Notes under the pieces: generated by a model
The model's input: the letters and a program-made list of their open reading frames with translations, nothing else
Database searches by the model: none
Told to the model about the DNA's origin: nothing
Shown here: one piece after another, positions 11,712 to 20,104 of the stretch
Numbering within the stretch: the first letter of the stretch is position 1
How the letters are laid out: each line of letters starts with the position of its first letter
Made by a program: the position numbers and the translations under genes
Source: Pulveribacter suum
GTDB taxonomy: Bacteria; Pseudomonadota; Gammaproteobacteria; Burkholderiales; Burkholderiaceae_C
DNA length: 64,000 bases
Assembly: GCF_003013695.1 (NCBI RefSeq)
Contig: NZ_CP027792.1
Location: 248,001-312,000, forward strand
Reading direction: 5' to 3'

Positions 11712-12958
11712 CGCCGCGGCTGGGCACCGGCCAGGCCATGGGCGGCGGGCCGCTCCAGCCGGCGCGCGCGGCGCTTGCGCTCCCAGACCACGATTCCGGT
11801 GACGGAGAGCATGACCACTGCCAGCCCCATGAGCGACATCAGGATGCGCCCCGGCAGCCCCAGGATGCGCCCGGAGTGCAGCGGCAGCTGCAGCTGCACG
11901 AACACGTCGGCGGCCGTGCCGTGCCAGGGACGGTGCATGCCCAGCACCTCGCCGGTGTTGGAGCTGACGTAGATATTGGACAGGCCCATGCCCATCGTGC
12001 CGGTCTCGTCGCTGGGGTCGAAGAACGAGACGTTGTAGAACGGGAAGTCGCCGCCGTACCAGATGCCGCCGGGCGGGTGCGCAAAGCCCAGGCGCTCACC
12101 CTCGCGCCGGGCGATGGCGATGGCGTCGGCAAAGCCGATGCGGGGCTCGATGAACGTGCCCAGCGGCGCCCGCCTGAGGGTTTCGTAGGGGCCCGGCGTG
12201 GTCGTCGAAATCGTGCTCATCGCCGGGTAGAACACCTCGCGGTACAGGTTGAGCGAGAACGAGGTGAACGACACCACGATGATCACGCCCCACACCCACA
12301 GGCCGCCCGCGCGGTGCAGGTCGAAGTGGCGCTTGTAGCCGCCCGCGCGCCAGCGCAGCAGCCACGACGGGCGCCAGCGGCGGGCCCAGGTGCGGGCCGA
12401 GCGCGCGGCCTGGCGCGGCGGGAAGGTCAGGTACAGCGCCACGAAGCTGTCGATCAGCCACAGCAGCGCCACGGCGCCCATGAGCCGGAAGCCCCAGCGG
12501 TCGCTGCCCCAAAAGGCGGGCATGTGCAGGCTTTCATGCAGGTGCCGCAGCCAGGGCATGAGGTTGCGGCGGCTGAGCGCGATGCTGCGCGAGTCGCGGT
12601 GGCCGGTGATGCGGGCCGTGACGGGATCGACGTAGGCGGTGTTGTAGCCCAGTGCGTACTTGGCGCCCGTGGCCGGGTCGGTGCGCGGGCGCACCAGGAA
12701 GGAGGCGGCGTGGCCCTCCTCCAGCCCCAGCGTCATGTAGCTCACCTCGGCGCGTGGATCGGCCTGCTCCACGGCGGCGGCGAGCACGAGCGGGTCCTGC
12801 AGCGGGCCGCGGCCCGGGGTGTGCATGATGTCGGCGTTCAGCCACTCATCGATCTCGTGGTCCCACGAGATCACCGCGCCGGTGAGCCCGGCGACGATGA
12901 GGAACAGGGCCACGGTCAGCCCCGCCCAGCGGTGCACGACCGTCCAGAAGGCGCGCAT
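11708..12958 (-). CDS. PepSY-associated transmembrane protein (siderophore/iron uptake operon)
   Basis: 416 residues. An inner-membrane protein of the PepSY_TM family: N-terminal helix FWTVVHRWAGLTVALFLIVAGLTGAV, two middle helices (LMGAVALLWLIDSFVALYLTF and WVWGVIIVVSFTSFSLNLY), a periplasmic PepSY-like segment and a final helix (GLAVVMLSVTGIVVW) with a basic tail. Paired His residues in the helices (HRWAGL, HLHESLH, HRAGG) could hold haem, as proposed for ferric-reductase-like members. The start at 12958 overlaps the TonB receptor stop (TGATG), so translation is coupled. A much longer open frame continues upstream to 14191 but is a shadow of the receptor gene. Confidence 0.88.
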   Translation of the reverse strand: MRAFWTVVHRWAGLTVALFLIVAGLTGAVISWDHEIDEWLNADIMHTPGRGPLQDPLVLAAAVEQADPRAEVSYMTLGLEEGHAASFLVRPRTDPATGAKYALGYNTAYVDPVTARITGHRDSRSIALSRRNLMPWLRHLHESLHMPAFWGSDRWGFRLMGAVALLWLIDSFVALYLTFPPRQAARSARTWARRWRPSWLLRWRAGGYKRHFDLHRAGGLWVWGVIIVVSFTSFSLNLYREVFYPAMSTISTTTPGPYETLRRAPLGTFIEPRIGFADAIAIARREGERLGFAHPPGGIWYGGDFPFYNVSFFDPSDETGTMGMGLSNIYVSSNTGEVLGMHRPWHGTAADVFVQLQLPLHSGRILGLPGRILMSLMGLAVVMLSVTGIVVWERKRRARRLERPAAHGLAGAQPRR

Positions 12959-15171
12959 CAGAAGTCCACGCTGGCGGTGAGCGAGAACGTGCGCGGGCCG
13001 CCCTGCACCAGGTAGCCATAGGTGCTGTAGCCGCCCACCGAAGCCCAGTAGCCGCGGTTGGCCACGTTGTCCACGCGCGCGTTCAGCGTGACCAGTTTTC
13101 CGCCCACGTCCAGCAGATAGCGCGCGCCCAGGTCCAGCCGCGTCCAGCGGGGTGCGCGCAGGGTGTTGGCCGCGTTGGCGTACTGCGCGCCGGTGTAGAG
13201 CACGCGGGCGTTCAGCGCCAGGCCGCTCACGCCCGGCACGTCCCATTCGGCGCCCAGGTTGGCCTGGCTGCGCGGCACGCCCACCACGCGATGGCCGTCG
13301 AAGGCGCCGCCCGCCGAGGTGAGGTACTCGGCGTCCAGCAGCGTCAGGCCGCCCAGCACGCGCAGGCCTGTCGCCGGCTCGCCGAAGACGTTGAGCTCCA
13401 GCCCCCGGTTGCGCTGCTTGCCGAACACGCCATAGACGTTGTTCACCACGTAGGCGCTGGGCATATCGGTCGTAAAAAAAGCGGCGCTGGCGCCGATGCC
13501 GCCGCCGTCGTACTTCAGGCCCACCTCCTTTTGGCGCGTGACGTAGGGCGCGAACACCTCGCCGGCGTTGGCCACGGGCTGCCCGCCGCTGGCCGCCGGG
13601 GCCGAACCGCCCTTGGACAGCCCTTCGATGTAGTTGGCGTACACCGACACCTCGGGGCGCAGCTTGAACACCACGCCCGCCACCGGCGTCACGCGGCTCT
13701 TGTCGTAGCTGCCGGAACTGGCGCCGCTGGTGGCATCGAAGCCGTCCACCTGGATGGTCTGATGGCGCAGGCCCAGCGTGAGCAGCAGGCGCTCGTCCAG
13801 CATGGCCATGGTGTCGGCCAGCGCCAGGCTGCGGGTCTGGATGCGCTCGGTCTCGCGCGGGCTGCCCAGCGTGCCGCCAAAGCCGGTCAACGGCGGCGGG
13901 GTCAGCGCCACGGGGTGGTAGATGTCGTTGGTCTGGCCGGTGGCGTAGTTGTAGCCCCAGGCATTGCGCTCGCTGGAGTCGAAGGCCGTGAGCGACGCCA
14001 CGGCCGTGTGCTTGACGGAGCCGGTCTGGAAGGTGCCGCGCACGCCCAGCTCGCCGGTCTGGATGTGGTTCTCGCGCGTGTTGTCGAAGCGGTTGAGCGT
14101 GGCATCGCCCGTGCCGCTGGCGATCGTCAGGCCCGACAGGGCGTTGTCTTCTTTGCCCCGGCGCATGCCCAGGGCCGCCCAGCCCGTCCATTGGTCATTG
14201 AAATCGAACTCGCCGCGCACGGTGCCGAACAGGTCGCGGCTGTCGGAGTACGTCCACGGCTGGGCATAGCTGGCCTTGGCATCGGGCGCAGCCGGCATCG
14301 GCAGCCCGGCCGTGGGCGTGACGGCGGGCCGCGGCGCGCTCAGCCGGTGCTGCTGCCAGCCCAGGTCGGCCGACAGGCGCGCGCGGGCGCTGCGCCAGTC
14401 CAGGCCCAGCGAGCCCACGGTGATGCGCGTGTCCTCGCCGTCCACCCCCGTGTCGCCGCTGCGCCGCGCCAGGTTCAGGCGCACGCCGGTGGCGTTGTCC
14501 GGGCCAAAGCGGCGCGACAGGTCGGTGGCCGCATACAGCTGCCCGCCGCTGGCCACGCCCACGGCCACGCGGCTCAGCGGCTCGCTGCCGGCGCGCTTGG
14601 GCACCACGTTGATGAGGCCGCCCAGGCCGCCGCCGCTGACGCTGCCCGCACCCGAGCCGCTCAAAAACGCATTGGCGCCGCGAAACACCTCCACGCGCTC
14701 GACGAACTCGGTGGCCATGTACTGGCGCGGCACCAGGCCATACAGGCCGTTGTAGGCCACGTCGTCCGAATACAGCGTGAAGCCGCGCACGAAGTACGTC
14801 TGCTGGAAGTTGCCAAAACCCCGCGCCTGGCGCACGCCGGCATCGTTGAGCAGCACGTCGCCCACGCTCCTGGCCTGCTGGTCCTGGATCAGCCCGCTGG
14901 TGTAGCTGGTGGCAGAGAACGGCGTGTCCATCATGTCCTGCGTGCCCAGCACGCCCGCGCGCGCACCGCGCGCCACCTGCCCGCCGGCATAGGGCCTGGA
15001 CAGGCCCTGGGCCGAGGCGTCGGCGCTGGCCTCCACCGTCACGGCGGACAGGGCGGGCGCGCCCTCGGGGGCCTGGGCCTGGGCCTGGGCCTGCGCGCCT
15101 GCGCCAGCAAGCGCCAGCCCCGCGGCGACCGCCAAGGTCCGCAACGGGAAACAAAAGGTGGTGAAAGGCAT
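12958..15171 (-). CDS. TonB-dependent siderophore receptor
   Basis: 737 residues. Outer-membrane beta-barrel that should import a ferric siderophore with TonB energy. A signal peptide ends in the AQAQAQAQA repeat. The plug domain includes IQDQQARSVGDVLLNDAGVRQ, FVRGFTLYSDDVAYNGLYGL and FVERVEVFRGANAFLSGSGAGS; the barrel ends in the aromatic terminus SLTASVDF. I chose the ATG at 15171. The longest frame begins with TTG at 15201, inside the putative Fur box, and has no ribosome site. No clear Shine-Dalgarno precedes either. Substrate not determinable here; it is co-transcribed with the PepSY membrane protein. Confidence 0.92.
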   Translation of the reverse strand: MPFTTFCFPLRTLAVAAGLALAGAGAQAQAQAQAPEGAPALSAVTVEASADASAQGLSRPYAGGQVARGARAGVLGTQDMMDTPFSATSYTSGLIQDQQARSVGDVLLNDAGVRQARGFGNFQQTYFVRGFTLYSDDVAYNGLYGLVPRQYMATEFVERVEVFRGANAFLSGSGAGSVSGGGLGGLINVVPKRAGSEPLSRVAVGVASGGQLYAATDLSRRFGPDNATGVRLNLARRSGDTGVDGEDTRITVGSLGLDWRSARARLSADLGWQQHRLSAPRPAVTPTAGLPMPAAPDAKASYAQPWTYSDSRDLFGTVRGEFDFNDQWTGWAALGMRRGKEDNALSGLTIASGTGDATLNRFDNTRENHIQTGELGVRGTFQTGSVKHTAVASLTAFDSSERNAWGYNYATGQTNDIYHPVALTPPPLTGFGGTLGSPRETERIQTRSLALADTMAMLDERLLLTLGLRHQTIQVDGFDATSGASSGSYDKSRVTPVAGVVFKLRPEVSVYANYIEGLSKGGSAPAASGGQPVANAGEVFAPYVTRQKEVGLKYDGGGIGASAAFFTTDMPSAYVVNNVYGVFGKQRNRGLELNVFGEPATGLRVLGGLTLLDAEYLTSAGGAFDGHRVVGVPRSQANLGAEWDVPGVSGLALNARVLYTGAQYANAANTLRAPRWTRLDLGARYLLDVGGKLVTLNARVDNVANRGYWASVGGYSTYGYLVQGGPRTFSLTASVDF

Positions 15172-15185
15172 AACGCAAAGACGAG

Positions 15186-15207
15186 TGAGAAAGATTCTCA
15201 ATTATCA
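15186..15207 (-). promoter_or_regulatory. Putative Fur box upstream of the TonB receptor
   Basis: On the minus strand two overlapping 7-1-7 motifs read TGATAAT-T-GAGAATC and TGAGAAT-C-TTTCTCA, matching the Fur pattern TGATAAT-N-ATTATCA at most positions. It ends 15 bp before the preferred ATG of the receptor. Iron-dependent repression of the receptor/PepSY operon is inferred. Confidence 0.7.
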
Positions 15208-15235
15208 CGTCTTTGGGGAGTTGCTACCTTTTATG

Positions 15236-15292
15236 CATCAAATCAGCATCAAACGCTTGCCCAGCAAGCGCAGGCAGCTATTGTTTTAGCAG
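15236..15292 (-). repeat. Dispersed palindromic repeat, copy 4
   Basis: AACGCTTGCCCAGCAAGCGC followed by AGGCAGCTATTGTTTTAGCA. It lies in the 270-bp gap between slyD and the TonB receptor, upstream of the Fur box. Confidence 0.7.
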
Positions 15293-15441
15293 CTTCTCGC
15301 CGGGCTGCGCAGCCCGGCAACGGCGAAATTGACCGCGGGTATGGTCGAACAAGCTGCACCGCCTGGCGTGTACGCCGCTGGGCAGGCGCCTGGCCTCAGG
15401 CGCCGGGCGGGCCTGCCCCAGCCCGGCCGGCACACCCCGGT

Positions 15442-15915
15442 TCAGTGGTGGTGGCCGTGGCCGCCGTGCACGTGGCGGTGGGCGATTTCCTCGGGCGTGG
15501 CGGCGCGCACCTCGGTCACCTTGCAGCTAAAGCGCAGGGCCTTGCCAGCCAGAGGGTGATTGCCGTCCAGGTGCACCTCGGGGCCCTTGATGCGGGCGAC
15601 GTGAAACACCATCGTCTGGCCGTCGGGGCCGGGGCCCTGCAGCTGGCCGCCGACCTTCACGCTGGGCGGGAATTCGCTCTTGGGGATGGTGCGCACCAGC
15701 GACTCGTCGCGCTCGCCGAAGGCGTCGCCCACGGCCAGCTCGACCGTGGCCGCATGGCCCGCGCCCTGGCCCTGCAGGGCCGCCTCCACCTTGGCAAAGA
15801 TGTTGTCGTAGCCGCCATGCAGGTAGGCGACGTGGCCGCTGTCCAGCGTCTTGCCGGTGGCGGCGTCGGTCAGCGTGTAGTTCAGGGTGACGGCGGTGTC
15901 TTTGTCGATGTTCAT
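15442..15915 (-). CDS. slyD: FKBP-type peptidyl-prolyl isomerase, SlyD-like
   Basis: 157 residues. Prolyl isomerase/chaperone with an inserted IF flap domain. The start MNIDKDTAVTLNYTLTDAATG, the FKBP catalytic half and the flap segment VGDAFGERDESLVRTIPKSEF are as in SlyD. The histidine-rich tail (AHRHVHGGHGHHH) resembles the nickel-binding tail of SlyD, shorter and without the cysteines. The upstream open extension to 16266 has no support. Single gene, same strand as its neighbours. Predicted cytosolic chaperone with possible metal-handling role. Confidence 0.88.
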   Translation of the reverse strand: MNIDKDTAVTLNYTLTDAATGKTLDSGHVAYLHGGYDNIFAKVEAALQGQGAGHAATVELAVGDAFGERDESLVRTIPKSEFPPSVKVGGQLQGPGPDGQTMVFHVARIKGPEVHLDGNHPLAGKALRFSCKVTEVRAATPEEIAHRHVHGGHGHHH

Positions 15916-15968
15916 GGCGTGCGTGGATGGGCGGGCAAAGGGGCGATTGTGGCCCAGCCCTGCGCGCT

Positions 15969-16403
15969 TCAGTCCGCTGCCAGCACCGGGCTGGCGACGC
16001 CGCGCGGGTCCAGCGTGACCACAACCTGCGGGGCGTGCGGCAGGTCGGGCCGCGGCACGTCGGACAAATCGCGCTGGGCGGTGAACTGCCCATCCAGGTA
16101 CAGAAAAGTCACGCTCCGCGCCGCGGCGGCCAGGGCCTGCTCGGCGCTGGCGTGGCCGCTGCCGCCCAGGCTGCCCTCGCCATCGAGCTCGAAGGCCCAG
16201 CCACTGCCGCTGCGCTCGGCCAGCGTGCCCAGGTCGATGAGCTTGTCGCGCACGTTGCTGGCGCACAGGCGGCCGCGGTAGGCATACAGGGTGAAGGTGT
16301 GGGCGGCGTGCGTGCCGGGCGCGTGCGCCGGGGTGGGGATGGCGTCGTCCGTGCCCTCGGGCATGCGGATGGCGCGGGCGGAGGAAGGTTGGGCAGTGAG
16401 CAT
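15969..16403 (-). CDS. Hypothetical protein
   Basis: 144 residues, not recognised. The N-terminal ~35 residues are Pro/Ala-rich and probably disordered. The remainder alternates predicted strands and one helix (HTFTLYAYRGRLCASNVRDK, SGWAFELDGEGSLGGSG, ASAEQALAAAARSVTFLYLD). No signal peptide or membrane helix. It begins at an ATG at 16403, 53 bp upstream of slyD on the same strand, so the two may be co-transcribed. High-GC codon use is like the neighbours, which supports a real gene. Confidence 0.55.
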   Translation of the reverse strand: MLTAQPSSARAIRMPEGTDDAIPTPAHAPGTHAAHTFTLYAYRGRLCASNVRDKLIDLGTLAERSGSGWAFELDGEGSLGGSGHASAEQALAAAARSVTFLYLDGQFTAQRDLSDVPRPDLPHAPQVVVTLDPRGVASPVLAAD

Positions 16404-16539
16404 GGCAGTCAGGGGGAGGACACAGGGGAGGGAGGAAGGGACCGCCCCATGCTAGGAAGCCGCCCCGCCGCGCCCTGTAGGAGAAGGACCGGCGCCCCTG
16501 CAGTGCGGCGTCCGCTGCCGTCGCCGGAACAGCGCCGGA

Positions 16540-17565
16540 TCAGCGCCGGCGCCGGCCCAACCACCAGCCTGCGGCCAGGCCCAGCGCGGCCAGCGCGGTG
16601 ACGGTGGCCGCCGTGCCCACGGCGTCGGCATGGCGATGGCGGCGCCCGCCCTCCACCGAGGTCTGCAGCGAGGGGCGAAACAAGTTGCCCTCGGACAGCG
16701 GCACCGGCCGCGCCCGGCGCAGGGCAAAGTCGCTGGCGCGGCGCATCAGCCGCGCCACGGCGCCCGGGGCCACGGCGTGCGCCACGCGCCCGGCCAGCGT
16801 GCCCGTGCCCATGAACGTGACGGCGCGCGGGCGCGGGGCGCCCGCCAGCTGCACGATGGTCTCGGCCACGGCGTGCGGGTCCACCATGGGCAGGGGCGGG
16901 TCGATGCGCCGGCCCGTGTAGTTGGCGCCGTGCGACAGGCCGGGCGAATCGACGAAGGTGGGCGCCACGTCGCACACATGCACCAGGGGCAGGTCGGCCA
17001 CCTCGGCGCGCAGCGATTCGGACAGCGCGCGCACGCCGGCCTTGCTGGCGGCGTAGGCCGCGGCATAGGGCGTGGGCAGCCAGCCGCCGACCGACACCAT
17101 GTTGATCAGCCGCCCATGGCGCTGCTGGCGAAAGCGTGCCAGCGCCGCGTGCGCGCCGTGCATGTGGCCCAGCAAATTGGCCTCGATCACGCGCCGATGG
17201 GCGGCCAGCGGCACGTCGTCGAAGCGGCCGATGGCGCCCACGCCTGCAGCGTTGACCCAGACGTCGATGCGGCCGTAGTGGCGCACCGCCTTGTCCGCCA
17301 GGGCTTGCACGGCGGCGGGGTTGGTGACGTCGGTGGGGATGCCGATGGCCTGCCCGCCCACGCCGCAGCAGGCCAGCGCCACGGGGGCCAGGGTGTCAGG
17401 GTTGCGCGAGGCCAGCACCAGGCGCGCGCCGCGCCGGGCAAAGGCCAGCGCCGCGGCGTGGCCGATGCCGCTGGAGGCGCCGGTGATGACCACCACCGCG
17501 TCGGCGGGCAGCAGGGAGGAAGGGGCGAGGGGGCGGTGCGATTCCGGTGTCGGCATGGGCGTCAT
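16540..17565 (-). CDS. SDR-family oxidoreductase with C-terminal membrane anchor
   Basis: 341 residues. Classical short-chain dehydrogenase: cofactor motif TGASSGIG near residue 28, NAAGVG, and catalytic Tyr/Lys in YAAAYAASKAG. After the Rossmann domain (~residue 255) there is a basic stretch (RLMRRASDFALRRARP), a low-complexity segment and a final hydrophobic helix (TVTALAALGLAAGWWLG) ending in RRRR. That points to a membrane-anchored SDR with its catalytic domain in the cytosol. Start at 17565 (MTPMPTPESH); the frame remains open to 17673. Substrate unknown. Confidence 0.82.
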   Translation of the reverse strand: MTPMPTPESHRPLAPSSLLPADAVVVITGASSGIGHAAALAFARRGARLVLASRNPDTLAPVALACCGVGGQAIGIPTDVTNPAAVQALADKAVRHYGRIDVWVNAAGVGAIGRFDDVPLAAHRRVIEANLLGHMHGAHAALARFRQQRHGRLINMVSVGGWLPTPYAAAYAASKAGVRALSESLRAEVADLPLVHVCDVAPTFVDSPGLSHGANYTGRRIDPPLPMVDPHAVAETIVQLAGAPRPRAVTFMGTGTLAGRVAHAVAPGAVARLMRRASDFALRRARPVPLSEGNLFRPSLQTSVEGGRRHRHADAVGTAATVTALAALGLAAGWWLGRRRR

Positions 17566-17671
17566 GGTGCAGCGCTGCGCGGGGCAGCGAAACAGGGGAA
17601 TGCCGGATTTGTAACAGCAGCAGATCCGTCCTGGCGTAGGACGGCTGCCAAGCGCGCGCAGCCTGCAAGTC

Positions 17672-17723
17672 AAAAAGGCCTGCAGCGCCCGCCGCGCCTG
17701 CGCAGGCAGCTATGAAAACCGCA
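17672..17723 (-). repeat. Dispersed palindromic repeat, copy 6
   Basis: AAAAAGGCCTGCAGCGCCC then GCGCAGGCAGCTATGAAAAC. It lies between the SDR gene and the DUF1439 gene and is nearly identical in its first half to copy 2. Confidence 0.75.
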
Positions 17724-17747
17724 GCGCGGGCGGCACCCGCTGCCGCA

Positions 17748-18347
17748 TCAGCGCGCGGCGGAGCGGTTGGCGAAGTCCACCACGATGCCGGCGGGCGTGA
17801 TGCGGATGGCGCCCGGCTGCACGCCCAGGGTGCCGGCCAGGGCCAAATCCTTGGGGCGCAGCTGGTGCAGCACGGCGTCCTGCAGCGCCTGCTGGGCCAG
17901 GGGCACGCCGTAGCGCGCCACGTTCTGCGCCAGCGCCGGCGGCAGGCCCTGCACGCGCAGGGCGTTGACCTGTAGGCGGTCGGCGCGGATGGTGTGGTCC
18001 GAGGGCTCGTAGCGCAGGCCGAAGTCCAGGTCCAGCACGCCGCTGGGCTGGCGGCCCTGCAGCAACAGGCCGATGGCCTGCAGGTCGAGCACGGCGTTGA
18101 TCAGGTTGCGCTCGGGCAGCAGCTTGAGGGCGGGGGCCTGCAGCTCCACCTCCAGCACGCCGGCAAGCGGGTAGCGGCGCGGAAAGCGCGTGGCCAGGGC
18201 CTGCTGCAGTTCGCGCGCGCCGATGGTGTAGCGCGGCGTGGCGGCGCTGGCGCAGCCGGGCAGCACGGCCAGGGCGGCCAGGGCGGCGGCGGTGGTGGCG
18301 GCCCAGGCCAGGGCGGCGCGGCGCGGCGGTTGGGTGGGTATGGTCAT
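17748..18347 (-). CDS. DUF1439-family lipoprotein
   Basis: 199 residues. A twin-Arg-containing N-terminus (MTIPTQPPRRAALAW) leads to a hydrophobic segment and lipobox LPGC near residue 32. The mature part matches DUF1439: TIGARELQQALATRFPRRYP, LLPERNLINAVLDLQ, LDLDFGLRYEPSDHTIRAD and a C-terminal VQPGAIRITPAGIVVDF. E. coli YceB is a member and is proposed to bind lipids in a TULIP-like fold. Its ATG overlaps the stop of the DTW-domain gene (ATGA, 18344-18347), so the two are translationally coupled. Confidence 0.85.
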   Translation of the reverse strand: MTIPTQPPRRAALAWAATTAAALAALAVLPGCASAATPRYTIGARELQQALATRFPRRYPLAGVLEVELQAPALKLLPERNLINAVLDLQAIGLLLQGRQPSGVLDLDFGLRYEPSDHTIRADRLQVNALRVQGLPPALAQNVARYGVPLAQQALQDAVLHQLRPKDLALAGTLGVQPGAIRITPAGIVVDFANRSAAR

Positions 18348-19129
18348 GGTGTGGTGGGCGTTAGGGAAGCGGCGGCCAGCGCGGCCAGCTGCTGGTGCGC
18401 GGCGCTGGCGGGCTGGGCGGGGCGCTGCTGGCGGGCCTGTTCGTAGCGCTCGCCGAACACGTCCAGCCAGGTGTGCAGCACGGCGGCGGCATGCGCGTCG
18501 CCCGCCAGCTCCAGGCAGCGCGCCGCCACTTCGCTGGTGCACCACTGCCCGCCCTGGGGCGCGTGGCGCAGGCGGTAGCGAGACGGCGCGTCGCCCTGCA
18601 GCGCCAGCACGGGGAAGCGCTCCAGGTACGGGCTCTTGCGGAACATCTTGCGCGCCTCGGCCCAGGTGGCGTCCAGCAGCACGAAGAGCGGCCGGCGCCC
18701 GGGTGGCACGGGCAGCGCCGGCACGTCGGCCGCCGCGGCCTGCACCACGGCGCGGCCGGGCGCCAAGCCCTCGGCCGGAAAGACGATGAACGGCTGCCAG
18801 CGTGCGTCCTGCAGCAGCGCCAGCAGGGCCGGGTCGGCCTCGGTGCGCGACCAGCCGAAGGCCCAGGTGTCAGCCACCACGTCAGCGATCAGCCAGCCGG
18901 TGTTGCTGGGCTTGAGCGGCTCGATGTCGTGCATCAACAGGCACACGCCCGCCTGCGTGGCGCGCTGCGGGCGCAGGGCGCAGGTGCAATGGGTGACGAC
19001 CAGGCGGCAGCCCGCGCAGTGCGCGCGGCGCGAGCCGCCGCGGGCCAGAAAGGGCTTGGCCGAGCGCGCCAGGCGGGCGTCGCGCAGGCGGGCGACGGCG
19101 TGCGGCGCAGCGGGTGGTTTTTGGGTCAT
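18344..19129 (-). CDS. DTW-domain protein, putative tRNA-uridine aminocarboxypropyltransferase
   Basis: 261 residues. Members such as E. coli TapT (YfiP) make acp3U in tRNA using S-adenosylmethionine. The N-terminal zinc-like cluster CAGCRLVVTHCTC and the name-giving DxTW motif (LLDATWAEARKMFRKSPYL) are present. The SAM-fold segments VCLLMHDIEPLKPSNTGWL and the C-terminal EVAARCLEL also fit. About 50 residues at each end are variable. First gene of a two-gene unit with the DUF1439 lipoprotein; a functional link is not obvious. Confidence 0.87.
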   Translation of the reverse strand: MTQKPPAAPHAVARLRDARLARSAKPFLARGGSRRAHCAGCRLVVTHCTCALRPQRATQAGVCLLMHDIEPLKPSNTGWLIADVVADTWAFGWSRTEADPALLALLQDARWQPFIVFPAEGLAPGRAVVQAAAADVPALPVPPGRRPLFVLLDATWAEARKMFRKSPYLERFPVLALQGDAPSRYRLRHAPQGGQWCTSEVAARCLELAGDAHAAAVLHTWLDVFGERYEQARQQRPAQPASAAHQQLAALAAASLTPTTP

Positions 19130-19133
19130 TTCG

Positions 19134-19180
19134 GGCTCTGGCGCTTGCCAGACAAGCGCGAGCAGCTATCAAAACGATAG
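19134..19180 (-). repeat. Dispersed palindromic repeat, copy 7
   Basis: GGCTCTGGCGCTTGCCAGAC then AAGCGCGAGCAGCTATCAAA. It fills the gap between the GST gene and the DTW-domain gene. Confidence 0.75.
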
Positions 19181-19191
19181 TTGTCGGCGGG

Positions 19192-19890
19192 CTATTCGCG
19201 CGACGGGATTGTCAGGCCGCGCTGCACCGCCGGCCGGTCCAGGAAGTTGGCCAGCACGCGCTGCACCTGGCGGAAGTCGCCCATGCCCACCAGCTCGCCC
19301 GCGCCGTAGAACTCGATCAGGTTGCGCACCATGGGCAGCACGGCGATGTCGGCGATCGTGTAGTCCTCGCCCATGATCCAGGTTTGGTCCTTCAACCGCT
19401 CGTCCAGCACGCCCAGCAGGCGCCGGGTTTCCTTCAGGTAGCGGCCCAGCGGGCGCTTGTCCTCCCAGTCCTTGCCGTCGAACTTGGTGAAAAAGCCCAG
19501 CTGGCCAAACATGGGGCCCACGCCGCCGACCTGCCAGAACAGCCATTGCAGCGTCTCGTAGCGTTCGAGGTCGTCCTTGGGCAGCAGCGAGCCCGTCTTG
19601 GCCGCCAGATAGACCAGGATGGCGCCGGACTCGAACAGCGCGAGCTGCCGCCCGCCCGGGCCGTTGGGGTCGATGATGGCCGGGATCTTGTTGTTCGGGT
19701 TGAGCGACAGGAACGCGGGCGAGTGCTGGTCGTCCTTAGCGAAGTCCACCAGATGCGGCTCGTAGTCCAGCCCGGTCTCCTCCAGCATGATCGACACCTT
19801 CACGCCGTTGGGCGTGTTCAGCGAATACAGCTGCAGCACATCGGGGTTGCGGGCCGGCCATTGGGCGGTGATGGGGTGATCCAGGGGCAT
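19192..19890 (-). CDS. Glutathione S-transferase family protein (YfcG/YghU-like)
   Basis: 232 residues. Thioredoxin-fold N-domain (LQLYSLNTPNGVKVSIMLEE, with the TPNG glutathione-contact turn seen in nu-class YfcG/YghU) and an all-helical C-domain (DYTIADIAVLPMVRNL). YfcG-type enzymes act as disulfide-bond reductases on glutathionyl substrates. The glutathione-site segment NPNNKIPAIID and FESGAILVYLA are intact. The start at 19890 is supported by AAGGAGT seven bases upstream; the frame open to 19992 is not used. Cytosolic; monocistronic between two unrelated units. Confidence 0.9.
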   Translation of the reverse strand: MPLDHPITAQWPARNPDVLQLYSLNTPNGVKVSIMLEETGLDYEPHLVDFAKDDQHSPAFLSLNPNNKIPAIIDPNGPGGRQLALFESGAILVYLAAKTGSLLPKDDLERYETLQWLFWQVGGVGPMFGQLGFFTKFDGKDWEDKRPLGRYLKETRRLLGVLDERLKDQTWIMGEDYTIADIAVLPMVRNLIEFYGAGELVGMGDFRQVQRVLANFLDRPAVQRGLTIPSRE

Positions 19891-20104
19891 GGGGTGACTC
19901 CTTTGCTCGGTTGCTGAAGGGCGTCCAGTCACTGTAGGCAAAGACGGCGCGCCGTGCACGCCTTGGCAGCAGATCGCGGCAGCAGGGGGCACGCGGCGGG
20001 GGCAGCGTCCGACGGGGGCATTGGCCGCTGGCGGTCAGCATGCCCAGGGCCGCTGCCGCAGCGCCCGCGCGGGGCCGGCCACCCTCCACACCAGAGCACA
20101 CCCC

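Noticed and set aside
12959..14191. N-terminal extension of the PepSY gene
   Set aside because: It reads through the TonB receptor in another frame; the membrane protein begins naturally at 12958.
13291..16281. 996-codon open frame on the plus strand
   Set aside because: Antisense to the TonB receptor and slyD, which have clear motifs; composition typical of shadows.
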